A DNA stretch of 34,248 nucleotides, taken from Gemmatimonadota bacterium. Lineage in GTDB: Bacteria > Gemmatimonadota > Gemmatimonadetes > Gemmatimonadales > Gemmatimonadaceae. Positions 7,197 through 15,727 of the stretch are shown piece after piece. Below the pieces are notes generated by a model that saw only the letters and a list, made by a program, of their open reading frames with translations, searched no databases and had not been told where the DNA came from. Position 1 is the first letter of the stretch. Each line of letters begins with the position of its first letter. The stretch spans positions 1 through 34,248 of the forward strand of contig CANHNQ010000023.1 of the NCBI GenBank assembly GCA_947462095.1, given 5' to 3'. The position numbers and the translations under genes are program-made.

Positions 7197-9266
7197 GTGC
7201 TCATTCGCCTCGCCGCCGTCGTTCTCCTCGCCGCGCAGATCGTCGTGGCGCACCGCGCGTCTGCGCAGTCTGGCAGCCTGCCGAATCAACAGGCGCTCGC
7301 GCCGCGCCTGCCGTGGCGTCCTGCGACCACGCCGCCCAGCGGCGACACGGTGGGATACTGGCAGCAGCGGGCCGATTATCAGATCGTCGCTACGCTCGAT
7401 GAACGACTGGGTGTGCTCACCGCCACCGGGAGCCTGCGCTATGTGAACCGCAGCCCCGACGTGCTGCGTGAGCTGTGGGTGCATCAGCATCTCAACGCCT
7501 TCCGCCCCGGCTCAAAGTGGTCCGCCACCGACGCGCGCGAGGGGCGGCTGCGCTTTCAGGAGCTGCGGGATCCCGACTTCGCGTACGAGCGATTCACCGC
7601 GCCGCCGCGGGTGAACGGCCGGTCGGTCGTGGTGGAGTATCCCCTGGCACCCGACAGCACGGTGGTGCGGTTGGCACTGCCCGCGCCGTTGTCGTCGGGG
7701 GATTCCGTCACCGTCGATTTCGCGTGGATGGCGCGGCCCAGTACGGTGCCGCGGCGTCAGGCGCGCCGAGGGCGGAGCTTCGACTTTTCGCAGTGGTATC
7801 CGAAGGTGGCGGTGTACGATCGCGACGGCTGGAAGCCGAATGCGCTGGTACCCGCCGGCGAGTTCTACGGAGAGTTCGGCGCCTTCGATGTCACGCTCGT
7901 GGTGCCGTCCGATCAGACCATCGGGGCCACGGGCGTGCCGGTGAGCGGCGATCCGGGATACGCGCGCGTCATGGCGCCCGGCAGCGAGCGTCCGCGGTTG
8001 GCGGCGCAGGCGTATCGCGACGTGCCCCCCGCGCCGACCGTGCGCGTGCCGGCGGGATACAAAGCCGTGCGGTTCATCGCGCGCAACGTGCACCATTTCG
8101 CGTGGAGCACGTCACCGGGGTATCGCTACGAAGGCACCTCCTACGTCCATGCGCCGTCGCAGCGCTATCGCTTCCCGATCTGGGACACGGTGTCGGTGCA
8201 CGTGCTGTATCGCGCGGACGCCGCCGATGATTGCGCGCGGGCATCGGCCGATGGCGCCGACCAGAAGACGTGCATCGACCAGTCGCTCACCCAATGGCAA
8301 GGGGGAAAGGCCCTCGCCCAGACCCGGACCGCGCTCCGGTGGCTGGAGGCGTTGTACGGGGATTATCCGTATCCGCAGATCACGGTGGTCAAGCGGATCG
8401 ACGCGAGCGGCACCGAATTCCCGATGCTCCTGATGAACGGCGAGGCCTCGGTGGGGCTGACCGTGCACGAACTCGGGCACGTGTACACCTACGGGATTCT
8501 CGCCAACAACGAATGGCAGAGCGGCTGGATGGACGAAGGCCTCAGTTCGTACCAGGAGCTGCTGCAGGCCGGCGACTCACGCGTGTTGCTGGCCGCGCGG
8601 CTCGAGATGGCGCGCGAACGCAATCCCGCGCAGCCTGCCGACACGGCGCTTCGTCGTCTGCGCGCACGGCTCGACTCCATGTCGGACGAACAGGCGGCCA
8701 CGGTGCGCGCGGGGACCGCGGAGCCGATCGGCACGCGGGCGGATCTTTTTCGCAGCTTTGCCGTGTACAACGCCTCGGTGTACGATCGCGGCCAGTCGAT
8801 GTATCAGGCGCTCCACGATGCGCTGGGGAACGCGGTGTTCCAGCGCGTCTTGCGCGAGTACTACGCGATGTGGCAATTCCGGCATGTGGATCGCTGGGCG
8901 ATGCAGGCGGTGGCGGAACGGGTCGGTGAGCAGAAGCTGGACTGGTTCTTCGACCAGTGGGTGCAGCAGGCCGGGGTCATCGATTACGCCCTGCGGGCAC
9001 CGATCGTCCGTAGGGAGCAGGTGGCTGGGCGCTCCCGGTGGGTCGTGACCGCGCAGCTCGTTCGGGTTGGTCGGTACCGGCATCCGATGCCGGTCGGGGT
9101 GCGGACGGCGGCCGGTTGGACGATCGTGCGCGCTGACCCGTTGAAGGATGCACAGCTGGTGCAGTTTCGGCTCGACGAGGCCCCCGACGCCCTATGGCTC
9201 GATCCATACGGCAGCACGGAGAGCACGACGGCCCGATTCTATCGCGTGGCATTGCCGTCCCGCTGA
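7197..9266 (+). CDS. Exported M1-family metallopeptidase (gluzincin)
   Basis: 689 residues from GTG 7197. This start places a Sec signal at the N-terminus (IRLAAVVLLAAQIVVA, cleavage near ASAQ) and falls downstream of the terminator hairpin. The zinc site is HELGH at 424-428 with the third ligand E447, exactly the HExxH-x18-E spacing of M1 aminopeptidases. The stretch EFPMLLMNGE just before it takes the place of the GAMEN exopeptidase motif, so strict aminopeptidase activity is not certain. The N-terminal beta domain (about 50-300) contains YPKVAVYDRDGW, common in periplasmic M1 proteins of this type. Probable role: peptide breakdown in the periplasm or outside the cell. Confidence 0.9.
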   Translation: MLIRLAAVVLLAAQIVVAHRASAQSGSLPNQQALAPRLPWRPATTPPSGDTVGYWQQRADYQIVATLDERLGVLTATGSLRYVNRSPDVLRELWVHQHLNAFRPGSKWSATDAREGRLRFQELRDPDFAYERFTAPPRVNGRSVVVEYPLAPDSTVVRLALPAPLSSGDSVTVDFAWMARPSTVPRRQARRGRSFDFSQWYPKVAVYDRDGWKPNALVPAGEFYGEFGAFDVTLVVPSDQTIGATGVPVSGDPGYARVMAPGSERPRLAAQAYRDVPPAPTVRVPAGYKAVRFIARNVHHFAWSTSPGYRYEGTSYVHAPSQRYRFPIWDTVSVHVLYRADAADDCARASADGADQKTCIDQSLTQWQGGKALAQTRTALRWLEALYGDYPYPQITVVKRIDASGTEFPMLLMNGEASVGLTVHELGHVYTYGILANNEWQSGWMDEGLSSYQELLQAGDSRVLLAARLEMARERNPAQPADTALRRLRARLDSMSDEQAATVRAGTAEPIGTRADLFRSFAVYNASVYDRGQSMYQALHDALGNAVFQRVLREYYAMWQFRHVDRWAMQAVAERVGEQKLDWFFDQWVQQAGVIDYALRAPIVRREQVAGRSRWVVTAQLVRVGRYRHPMPVGVRTAAGWTIVRADPLKDAQLVQFRLDEAPDALWLDPYGSTESTTARFYRVALPSR

Positions 9267-9312
9267 CGTCAGCGGGGGGGCGCATGATTCGTCTACGATT
9301 CTGGAGCGTTGC

Positions 9313-9690
9313 ATGAGTGGTCGCGTCGAAGTCCGGCATGTGCCGAAACCGTGGGGACACGAGACGATCTGGGCCCATACCGATCGGTACGTGGGCAAGA
9401 TCCTGCACATCACGGCCGGACAGGCTTTGTCCGTGCAGTACCACGAGCGGAAGGACGAAACCGTCTATTTGCTGCGGGGCGAAATGAAGTACTGGGTGCA
9501 GCTGCCGGGGGAAACCGAGCTGCAGGACCAGCGCCTGACCACCGGCCAGTCGTTCCGGATCACGCCGGGCACGATCCACTACATGGAAGCCATCACCGAT
9601 TGCGATGTGCTGGAAGCCAGCACGCCGGAGCTCGATGACGTCGTCCGGATCAAGGATCGATATGGCCGTGAGGGGACCAGCGCCCCCTGA
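9313..9690 (+). CDS. Cupin protein, mannose-6-phosphate isomerase-like
   Basis: 125 residues, a single cupin barrel. It resembles the C-terminal isomerase half of type II phosphomannose isomerase/GDP-mannose pyrophosphorylases: KPWGHETIWAHTDRYVGKIL, then SVQYHERKDETVYLLRGEM (metal-binding His and Glu), and ITPGTIHYMEAI. It lacks the nucleotidyltransferase half. GGAG sits at 9303-9306, 6 nt before the ATG. It lies 46 bp after the peptidase and is followed by a terminator, upstream of the sugar-nucleotide cluster, so a role in sugar-phosphate isomerisation is plausible but unproven. Confidence 0.75.
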   Translation: MSGRVEVRHVPKPWGHETIWAHTDRYVGKILHITAGQALSVQYHERKDETVYLLRGEMKYWVQLPGETELQDQRLTTGQSFRITPGTIHYMEAITDCDVLEASTPELDDVVRIKDRYGREGTSAP

Positions 9691-9730
9691 TGGGCCGGTC
9701 GACCCCGCCGGCCCCCCGACCGCACTTCGT

Positions 9731-9762
9731 ACGGCGCCGCCCCTCCCCGAGGGCGGCGCCGT
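9731..9762 (+). terminator. Terminator hairpin after the cupin gene
   Basis: Perfect 12-bp stem ACGGCGCCGCCC / GGGCGGCGCCGT with an 8-nt loop, followed by TCTGCATCTTG. It separates the peptidase-cupin unit from the sugar-nucleotide cluster starting at 9827. Confidence 0.75.
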
Positions 9763-9826
9763 TCTGCATCTTGCGACGATCTGCAGGAGCGCCCGACTCA
9801 CCCCGCCACTCGGGACCGAATCCGAC

Positions 9827-10816
9827 ATGAAGGTCATTATCCCCCTCGCCGGGAAAGGCACGCGCCTTCGTCCGCACACCCACGTGACGCCGAAGCCGAT
9901 GCTGAAGGTGGCCGGCCGCCCGGTCATGAGCTACGTCATGGACGACGTGCTCACGCTCGGCAACGTGGAACAGGTGGTGTACATCACCGGCCACCTGAAG
10001 GACAAAGTCGAAGCGTACGCCCGCGCCACGTACGACATCCCGAGCGTGTTCATCGAGCAGGCGGTGCAGGACGGCACGGCGGGCGCGGTCGCCCTGGCGA
10101 AGCCGTTCGTCGATCAGCCGGTGCTGATCATCTTCGTCGATACGATCTTCGATGCCGATCTGACCATCCTCAAGGACAGTGACGACGACGGCATCATCTG
10201 GACCAAGGAAGTCGAAGACTACCAGCGCTTCGGCGTCGTGGTGACCGACGAGCATGGCCACATGACGAAGATCGTGGAGAAGCCCAAAGAGCCGATCTCC
10301 AAGCGGGCGAACATCGGCCTGTACTACATCAAGAACTGGAAGCTGTTGTACGAGGGGATCGACCATGTGCTGACCACGACGCCGCACAAGGGCGAGTGGT
10401 ATCTCACCGATGCCTTCCAGTACATGATCGATCACGGCGCCAAGATCAAAGTGGTGGATGTCGCCGGGTGGTACGACGCCGGGCAGCTCGAGACGCTCCT
10501 GGACACCAATCGCACGATGCTCGAGAAGGGACGCGCCCGTCGCCCGGACACGCTGGGTGCCGGTGCGACGATCGTGGAGCCCGTCTACATCGAAGACGGC
10601 TGCGTCATCGAGCATGCGACGGTCGGGCCGAACGTGTCGCTTGGGGCGGGCAGTACGGTGCGCCACTCGTCCGTGACCAACGCCGTGATTGGCGAGCATA
10701 CGACCGTCGAACATGCGCAGCTGCACGACGCATTTCTGGGCGACCGCGTGGTGGTGAAGGGCGTGAAAGGCAGCCTGAACGTGGGCGATGACTCCGACAT
10801 CCGGATGGACGCGTGA
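9827..10816 (+). CDS. Sugar-1-phosphate nucleotidyltransferase with beta-helix domain
   Basis: 329 residues. It makes an NDP-sugar from a sugar-1-phosphate and an NTP. The N-terminal Rossmann-like domain has the signature PLAGKGTRLRPHTHVTPKPM, then the acidic metal site FVDTIFDAD near residue 105 and VEKPKEPISKRANIGLYYI. The C-terminal 80 residues carry hexapeptide-like repeats of a left-handed beta helix (VYIEDGCVIEHATVGPNVSL, then GAGSTV and NAVIGEHTTVEHA), as in long-form glucose-1-phosphate thymidylyltransferases. The base and sugar cannot be fixed from sequence alone. The stop overlaps the next start (GTGA at 10813-10816). Confidence 0.88.
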   Translation: MKVIIPLAGKGTRLRPHTHVTPKPMLKVAGRPVMSYVMDDVLTLGNVEQVVYITGHLKDKVEAYARATYDIPSVFIEQAVQDGTAGAVALAKPFVDQPVLIIFVDTIFDADLTILKDSDDDGIIWTKEVEDYQRFGVVVTDEHGHMTKIVEKPKEPISKRANIGLYYIKNWKLLYEGIDHVLTTTPHKGEWYLTDAFQYMIDHGAKIKVVDVAGWYDAGQLETLLDTNRTMLEKGRARRPDTLGAGATIVEPVYIEDGCVIEHATVGPNVSLGAGSTVRHSSVTNAVIGEHTTVEHAQLHDAFLGDRVVVKGVKGSLNVGDDSDIRMDA

Positions 10817-12222
10817 ACGACGACTCGAACGATCTCCGCCACGGCGTCTCACGCCGTGACCTGTTGAGCGGCGCCGCCGCACTGGCCGCCGCGGCGGTGA
10901 CCGGCACGCCGGCACGATTGCTGGCCAGCACTGACGACTGGCGCGTTGATCTCACCCCGCCGCGGATGGCCGGCAACGGCAGCATGCTCGGCGTCCCGTT
11001 CGACAAGCACGCGACGGTACGCATCGCCATCGTCGGGACCGGTTTGCGTGGAAGCTCCGTGCTGGGCGAACTGCTGGCCATCGACGGCGTGGAGATTACG
11101 GCACTCGCCGACGTCGTACCGGAAAAGGCGCAGCGCGCGGCCGATCGCGTCGTGAAGGCCGGTCGTAAAGCGCCCGCGTTGTACACGAATGGCGAGCGCG
11201 ATTTCGAACGGCTCGTGCAGCGCGACGACATCGATTTCGTGTACACGGCCACCCCGTGGCCGTGGCACACCCCCGTGGCGCTGGCCGCGATGCGGGCGGG
11301 GAAGCACGCCGGCAGCGAGGTGCCCATCGCGCTCTCGGTCGATCAGTGCTGGGAACTCGTTGACACGTCGGAAAAGACCAAACGGCACTGCATGCTCATG
11401 GAGAACTGCTGCTACGGCAACAGTGAGCTCACGGTGCTGCGCATGGTGCGTGAGGGGGTGTTCGGGACGCTGCTGCACGCCGAAGCGGCGTACCTGCACG
11501 ATCTCCGCAAGATCCTGTTCGAGAACCGGGATGAAGGACTCTGGCGTCGCTTTCCGCACACGGAGCGCGACACGAACTTCTATCCCACGCATGGCCTCGG
11601 CCCGGTCGCGCAGTACCTCGGCATTCACCGCGGCGACAAGTTCGAGTATGTCGTGTCGATGTCGTCCCCCGAGGCCGGACTCACCGAATGGCGTGAGCAG
11701 TCGGAGCCGAAGGACAGTCCGAAGTGGAAGGAGCGCTACAAGGCGGGCGACATGAACACGTCGCTGATCAAAACGGCGAAGGGGCGCACGATCCTGCTGC
11801 AGCACGACGTCGTGAATCCGCGCCCGTACTCGCGATTGAACAACCTGCAGGGCTCGAAGGCGATCTTCAACGACTACCCTGCTCGCCTGTACATCGACGG
11901 CGCGGCGGGCGGTGAGAAGTGGACGCCGTTGTCCGAGTTCAAGGGCAAGTACGAGCATCCGCTCTGGACGGCCGTGGGCGAGATGGCGCGGAAGAACGGC
12001 GGACACGGCGGGATGGACTTCATCATGGCGTACCGTCTCGTGCAGTGCATGCGCGAAGGGCTTGCGCCGGATTTCGACGTGTACGACGCCGCCGCATGGA
12101 GCGTGCCGTACGCGCTCTGTGAGCAGTCGATCAAGAAGGGGAGCGCGCCGGTCAAGTTCCCGGACTTCACCCGTGGTGCGTGGCAGACGTCCACCGCGCC
12201 TCAGGGCCCCAGCACGACATGA
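10813..12222 (+). CDS. Tat-exported Gfo/Idh/MocA protein, GH109-like
   Basis: 469 residues. Twin-arginine signal SRRDLLSGAAALAAAAV (R14, R15), so it is predicted to be exported folded with its NAD cofactor. The Rossmann dinucleotide motif is IAIVGTGLRGSSVL near residue 72. The segments MLMENCCYGNSELTVL, FYPTHGLGPVAQYLGIHRGD and GGMDFIMAYRLVQCMREGL match my memory of glycoside hydrolase family 109, whose members cleave alpha-N-acetylgalactosamine by an NAD-dependent oxidation-elimination cycle. Substrate is inferred. Starts at GTG 10813 inside the preceding stop, and its own stop overlaps the next ATG. Confidence 0.85.
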   Translation: MNDDSNDLRHGVSRRDLLSGAAALAAAAVTGTPARLLASTDDWRVDLTPPRMAGNGSMLGVPFDKHATVRIAIVGTGLRGSSVLGELLAIDGVEITALADVVPEKAQRAADRVVKAGRKAPALYTNGERDFERLVQRDDIDFVYTATPWPWHTPVALAAMRAGKHAGSEVPIALSVDQCWELVDTSEKTKRHCMLMENCCYGNSELTVLRMVREGVFGTLLHAEAAYLHDLRKILFENRDEGLWRRFPHTERDTNFYPTHGLGPVAQYLGIHRGDKFEYVVSMSSPEAGLTEWREQSEPKDSPKWKERYKAGDMNTSLIKTAKGRTILLQHDVVNPRPYSRLNNLQGSKAIFNDYPARLYIDGAAGGEKWTPLSEFKGKYEHPLWTAVGEMARKNGGHGGMDFIMAYRLVQCMREGLAPDFDVYDAAAWSVPYALCEQSIKKGSAPVKFPDFTRGAWQTSTAPQGPSTT

Positions 12223-13028
12223 TCCGTTCGGCCGTCATCATGGCGGGAGGCCTCGGGAGCCGGATGCGTCGCAGTGACGAGACGGCAACACTCGAGGCCT
12301 CGCAGGTGGCGGCCGCCGATGCCGGTGTGAAAGGGATGATTCCCATCAAGCGTCCCTTTCTCGATTACGTGATATCGGCGCTCGCCGACGCGGGCATCAC
12401 CGAGGTCCTGCTCGTGATCGGCCCCGGTCATGACGCCGTTCGACAGTACTTCACGGTCGACGCGCCGCCCCGTCGCGTGCGTCTTCGTTTCGCCGTGCAG
12501 CCGGCGCCGATCGGCACGGCCAACGCGGTCACGGTGGCCGCCGATGCGCTCGGCGAGGCGCCGTTCCTCGTGTTGAACGCCGACAACTACTATCCCGTCG
12601 ATGCCTATCGCGCGTTGGCGGCACACGACAGCGCCGGCGTCGTCGCCTTCGAGCGCGACGCGCTCGTGCGCGACGGCAACATCGACGCGGAGCGCGTACG
12701 GGCCTTCGCGGTGCTCGATATTGGCAACGACGGCATGCTGCGCGGGATCATCGAGAAGCCCGGTGATGCCTTCGATCTCACGAGCGCTGCGGCCGCATGG
12801 GTGGGTATGAACCTCTGGGCTGTGACGCCGGCCATCGTCGATGCCTGTCGCCGTGTGCCGCAGTCGGCACGCGGCGAGTTCGAGTTGCCGGAAGCGGTTG
12901 GACTCGCACTCCGGGCAGGCGTACCCGTGCGCGCCATCTGCATGCGCGCGCCCGTGCTCGACCTGTCTCGTCGCTCGGATATTGCCGGCGTCGTGGATCG
13001 GTTGTCGTCGCTCGATCCGCACCCGTGA
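12219..13028 (+). CDS. Second sugar nucleotidyltransferase (short form)
   Basis: 269 residues from ATG 12219, which overlaps the previous stop (ATGA). Features: N-terminal VIMAGGLGSRM, then MIPIKRPFLDYVISALADAG, the uridine/thymidine-pocket region QPAPIGTANAVTVAAD, the metal-binding LNADNYYPVD near residue 121, and IIEKPGDAF. It has no beta-helix domain. An unusual insertion of about 15 polar residues (RRSDETATLEASQVAAADAG) separates the G-loop from the PIKRP lysine. It probably activates the sugar-1-phosphate made by the next gene. Confidence 0.82.
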   Translation: MIRSAVIMAGGLGSRMRRSDETATLEASQVAAADAGVKGMIPIKRPFLDYVISALADAGITEVLLVIGPGHDAVRQYFTVDAPPRRVRLRFAVQPAPIGTANAVTVAADALGEAPFLVLNADNYYPVDAYRALAAHDSAGVVAFERDALVRDGNIDAERVRAFAVLDIGNDGMLRGIIEKPGDAFDLTSAAAAWVGMNLWAVTPAIVDACRRVPQSARGEFELPEAVGLALRAGVPVRAICMRAPVLDLSRRSDIAGVVDRLSSLDPHP

Positions 13029-13035
13029 TGCTCCG

Positions 13036-14478
13036 ATGACGTCACCGAGCGCGACCGAGGCGTTTCCCCCACTCCACGAGCTGTTCGTGCGGCGCGCGTT
13101 CGACGGTGTTGGATTCTCGCCGTCGGTCGCCAACGCGTACCGCGCGCTGCTGCGCGATGCGCATCGCTCGCTCGACGACGCGGGCGTGCCGGCGGACAAC
13201 CGTCGAACGTGGATTCTCCCCGGGCGTATCGAAGTCCTTGGCAAGCATGTGGACTACGCCGGCGGGCGGTCGCTGTTGTGCACCGCGGAGCGTGGCATCG
13301 TGCTGGTGGCGCGCCGACGCGACGATCGGGTGGCGGTGCTGCGTGATGCGCGCCGCCGCGAAGCGGTCACGATTGCATTCGATGCACCGGCCCGCGGCCC
13401 GTCACCGTGGGCGGTCTATCCGCGCACGGTCCTCCGGCGCCTCGTCTCGAACTTCGGCAGCGCCGTGCGTGGCGCCGACATTGGTCTGGCCAGCAATTTG
13501 CCGTCAGCCGCCGGGGTATCCAGTTCCAGTGCGCTGACCGTGGGACTCACGCTCGCCTTCACGGCGTTGTCGGACCTTGCCGAGTTGCCGGCATGGCGCA
13601 CCACGATCGTTGATCGGACCGCGTTGGCCGGCTACATCGGGGCGCTCGAGAATGGCACCGACTTCGGCGCGTTGGCGGGCGAGCGCGGGGTGGGGACGAT
13701 GGGTGGCGCGCAGGATCAGACCGCGATCCTGTGCAGTGAGCCCGGACGGCTGGAGATGTTCCGGTGGGCACCGGTCACGTACGAGCGATCGGTGCCCTGG
13801 CAGTCGGACTACGCCTTCGTGATCGGTGTGAGTGGCGTGACGGCGGCGAAATCCGGTGCCGCCAAAGACCGCTACAATCGCGCCGCCCGCACCGCGCACC
13901 GGCTGGTGGATAGCTGGAATCGCCACGGCGGCGCAGCCGCGTCCACACCCGCGCGTACGTTGCGTGAGGCCTTCGAAGCCGCTGCTGGGGGGGGCGTGAC
14001 GCGCGTCCCGTCGGTGCTGGTCGATGCGGCGCGGGCCGGTGCTGATCACGAGTTCACCGCCCACGATCTCGTCGCGCGGCTCGAGCAATTCTTCGAAGAA
14101 ACATTCGTGATCGTGCCGCGCGCCGCCGACGCACTCGCCGCTGGCGATGTCGCGGCATTCGGGTCGCTGGTGGATCGTTCGCAGGGCGGCGCGGAGCGGG
14201 CGCTCGAAAATCAGATCGCGGAGACCGTGCATCTGGCGCGGTACGCGCGCGACCTCGGGGCGCGCGCCGCCAGCGCCTTCGGCGCCGGTTTTGGCGGCAG
14301 TGTGTGGGCGATGGTGCCGACCGGTGATGCCGAACGGTTTGCGGCGCGGTGGCGGGAGCGGTATTTGCGCACGCACGGTCAGGCCTCGCACCGGGCGCAG
14401 TTCTTTACCACGCAGCCGACAGCCCCGGCGCTCGAAGTGCTGGACGCCGACGCGGCGACAGGACGTTCCACCGGGTGA
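13036..14478 (+). CDS. GHMP kinase, galactokinase-like, with altered sugar motif
   Basis: 480 residues, longer than most galactokinases (380-430). Motif 1 is PGRIEVLGKHVDYAGG (residues 62-77), where galactokinases have G-E-H-T-D-Y. Motif 2 is LPSAAGVSSSSAL, the ATP phosphate loop. The catalytic Asp region is GGAQDQTAIL, and motif 3 is GAGFGGSVWAMV near residue 417. The Glu that contacts galactose in known enzymes is Lys here, so another sugar is likely. The N-terminus has about 50 residues before motif 1 (ATG 13036, 7 bp after the previous stop). Role: sugar to sugar-1-phosphate, feeding the adjacent nucleotidyltransferase. Confidence 0.85.
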   Translation: MTSPSATEAFPPLHELFVRRAFDGVGFSPSVANAYRALLRDAHRSLDDAGVPADNRRTWILPGRIEVLGKHVDYAGGRSLLCTAERGIVLVARRRDDRVAVLRDARRREAVTIAFDAPARGPSPWAVYPRTVLRRLVSNFGSAVRGADIGLASNLPSAAGVSSSSALTVGLTLAFTALSDLAELPAWRTTIVDRTALAGYIGALENGTDFGALAGERGVGTMGGAQDQTAILCSEPGRLEMFRWAPVTYERSVPWQSDYAFVIGVSGVTAAKSGAAKDRYNRAARTAHRLVDSWNRHGGAAASTPARTLREAFEAAAGGGVTRVPSVLVDAARAGADHEFTAHDLVARLEQFFEETFVIVPRAADALAAGDVAAFGSLVDRSQGGAERALENQIAETVHLARYARDLGARAASAFGAGFGGSVWAMVPTGDAERFAARWRERYLRTHGQASHRAQFFTTQPTAPALEVLDADAATGRSTG

Positions 14479-14494
14479 GTGGGGGCGCCGGGCC

Positions 14495-15706
14495 TTAGAG
14501 CCGCTCGGCCATGCCCAACGCCACAATGAGTCGGATGACCCGCTCGAGTCCGATGTCACTGTCGGTGTCGTCGTACCACTCGTCCGCGGTATGGGACGCG
14601 CTGCCGCTACCGCCGGCGCCGATGGCGATCGCGGGGATGCCACGAGACAGCGGAACGTTGGCATCGGTGGATGCCGACGCCGACTGCGGTTCGCGCCCGA
14701 CGGCGCGGGTGGCCGATGCGGCCGCGATCACGAGCGGGTGCCGATCGTCGATGTTGCCGGCTGGCCGATCGCCGAGGGTGGTGATGGCAACGTGCAGCGC
14801 TTGCGTCGGCATCCGCTGCGATTCGTCCTGCACGGCGCGCGTCGCGATGCGCCGGACCTCGTCGCTCAGTGTGCGCAGCCGGTCCGGATCGAGAGAGCGC
14901 ATGTCGACATCGATCCACGCCTGCATGGGCACGCCGGTCAGATGTTCACCGCCCTGCATGCGTGTGACGGTGACCACGCCGTACGGGCGCGACGCCTCCG
15001 CGAGGCGGGCGATCGCCGCGATGCAGGCGCCGGCGGCGTGGACCGGGTTGGGCGTGGCGGCATTGGCCCAGCTGTGCCCCCCCACGCCGGTGAAGGTGAG
15101 GCGCCATCGTCGTGAGCCGGCGGCGTGGTGCACGATGCTCCGGTCGCCGGGGCCATCAATCGCGACGGCGGCCAGCGGCACGATCCCACGTCCGGCCGCG
15201 TCGTCAAACCACCGGGTGGCACCTCGCAGATTGCCTTCGCCTTCCTCGCCCACGGTGAGCACGAGTTCGACCGCCCGACGTAATCGCGTACGGACCGCGG
15301 GGTGCTGCAGCACCCGCGCCAGCACCGACATGGCGGCCAACCCGCGACCGTTGTCGCCGATACCGGGGCAGTACGTGCGCGTGCCGTCGCGCCGCACGGT
15401 CAGCGGCACGTCGGCACCGAATACCGTATCGAGGTGCGCCAGACAGACCACCGGTGCACGATCGTGCTCGACGGTCATCGACGTCGGCTGTACGCGCGTG
15501 ATCACGTTGCCCACGTGATCACGCGCGACTATGTGTCCCCAGTGGTGCCAGTCCCGTTGCAGCAGCGCGGCACGGGCGCTTTCGTTCCCAGTCGGTGCGG
15601 CCGTGCGCACGATCGCGAGCTGATGCGCGAGCACCCACGCGCGCTGAGCTCGCCATGAGCCCAGTATCGGTGACATCCAGTCCCGTTCGGAGTCCGTCGT
15701 GATCAT
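14495..15706 (-). CDS. M20-family zinc peptidase/deacylase
   Basis: 403 residues. Metal and catalytic motifs of the M20 (ArgE/DapE/PepT) family are in order: VCLAHLDTVFG (first His and Asp, near residue 90), GIGDNGRGLAAM (bridging Asp), TVGEEGEGNL (base and metal Glu), the dimerisation-domain segment FTGVGGHSWANAATPNPVHA, and the last ligand His in SASHTADEWYDD. No signal peptide, so cytoplasmic. The exact amide substrate cannot be told. It is convergent with the GHMP kinase gene (16 bp apart). Its ribosome site GGAG (15718-15715) is half of a palindrome shared with the divergent transporter. Confidence 0.88.
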   Translation of the reverse strand: MITTDSERDWMSPILGSWRAQRAWVLAHQLAIVRTAAPTGNESARAALLQRDWHHWGHIVARDHVGNVITRVQPTSMTVEHDRAPVVCLAHLDTVFGADVPLTVRRDGTRTYCPGIGDNGRGLAAMSVLARVLQHPAVRTRLRRAVELVLTVGEEGEGNLRGATRWFDDAAGRGIVPLAAVAIDGPGDRSIVHHAAGSRRWRLTFTGVGGHSWANAATPNPVHAAGACIAAIARLAEASRPYGVVTVTRMQGGEHLTGVPMQAWIDVDMRSLDPDRLRTLSDEVRRIATRAVQDESQRMPTQALHVAITTLGDRPAGNIDDRHPLVIAAASATRAVGREPQSASASTDANVPLSRGIPAIAIGAGGSGSASHTADEWYDDTDSDIGLERVIRLIVALGMAERL

Positions 15707-15710
15707 CGCA

Positions 15711-15718
15711 GGAGCTCC
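15711..15718. promoter_or_regulatory. Palindromic GGAGCTCC serving divergent genes
   Basis: GGAGCTCC supplies GGAG on both strands. On the minus strand it is 8 nt from the peptidase ATG (15706). On the plus strand it is 13 nt from GTG 15728, rather far, and 34 nt from ATG 15749. With so little space, any promoters must lie inside the opposing coding regions. Confidence 0.45.
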
Positions 15719-15727
15719 CTTCCGTCA

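Noticed and set aside
5886-7490. A 534-codon minus-strand frame across atpF, atpH and the peptidase gene
   Set aside because: Antisense to well-identified atp genes, Arg-rich and without motifs.
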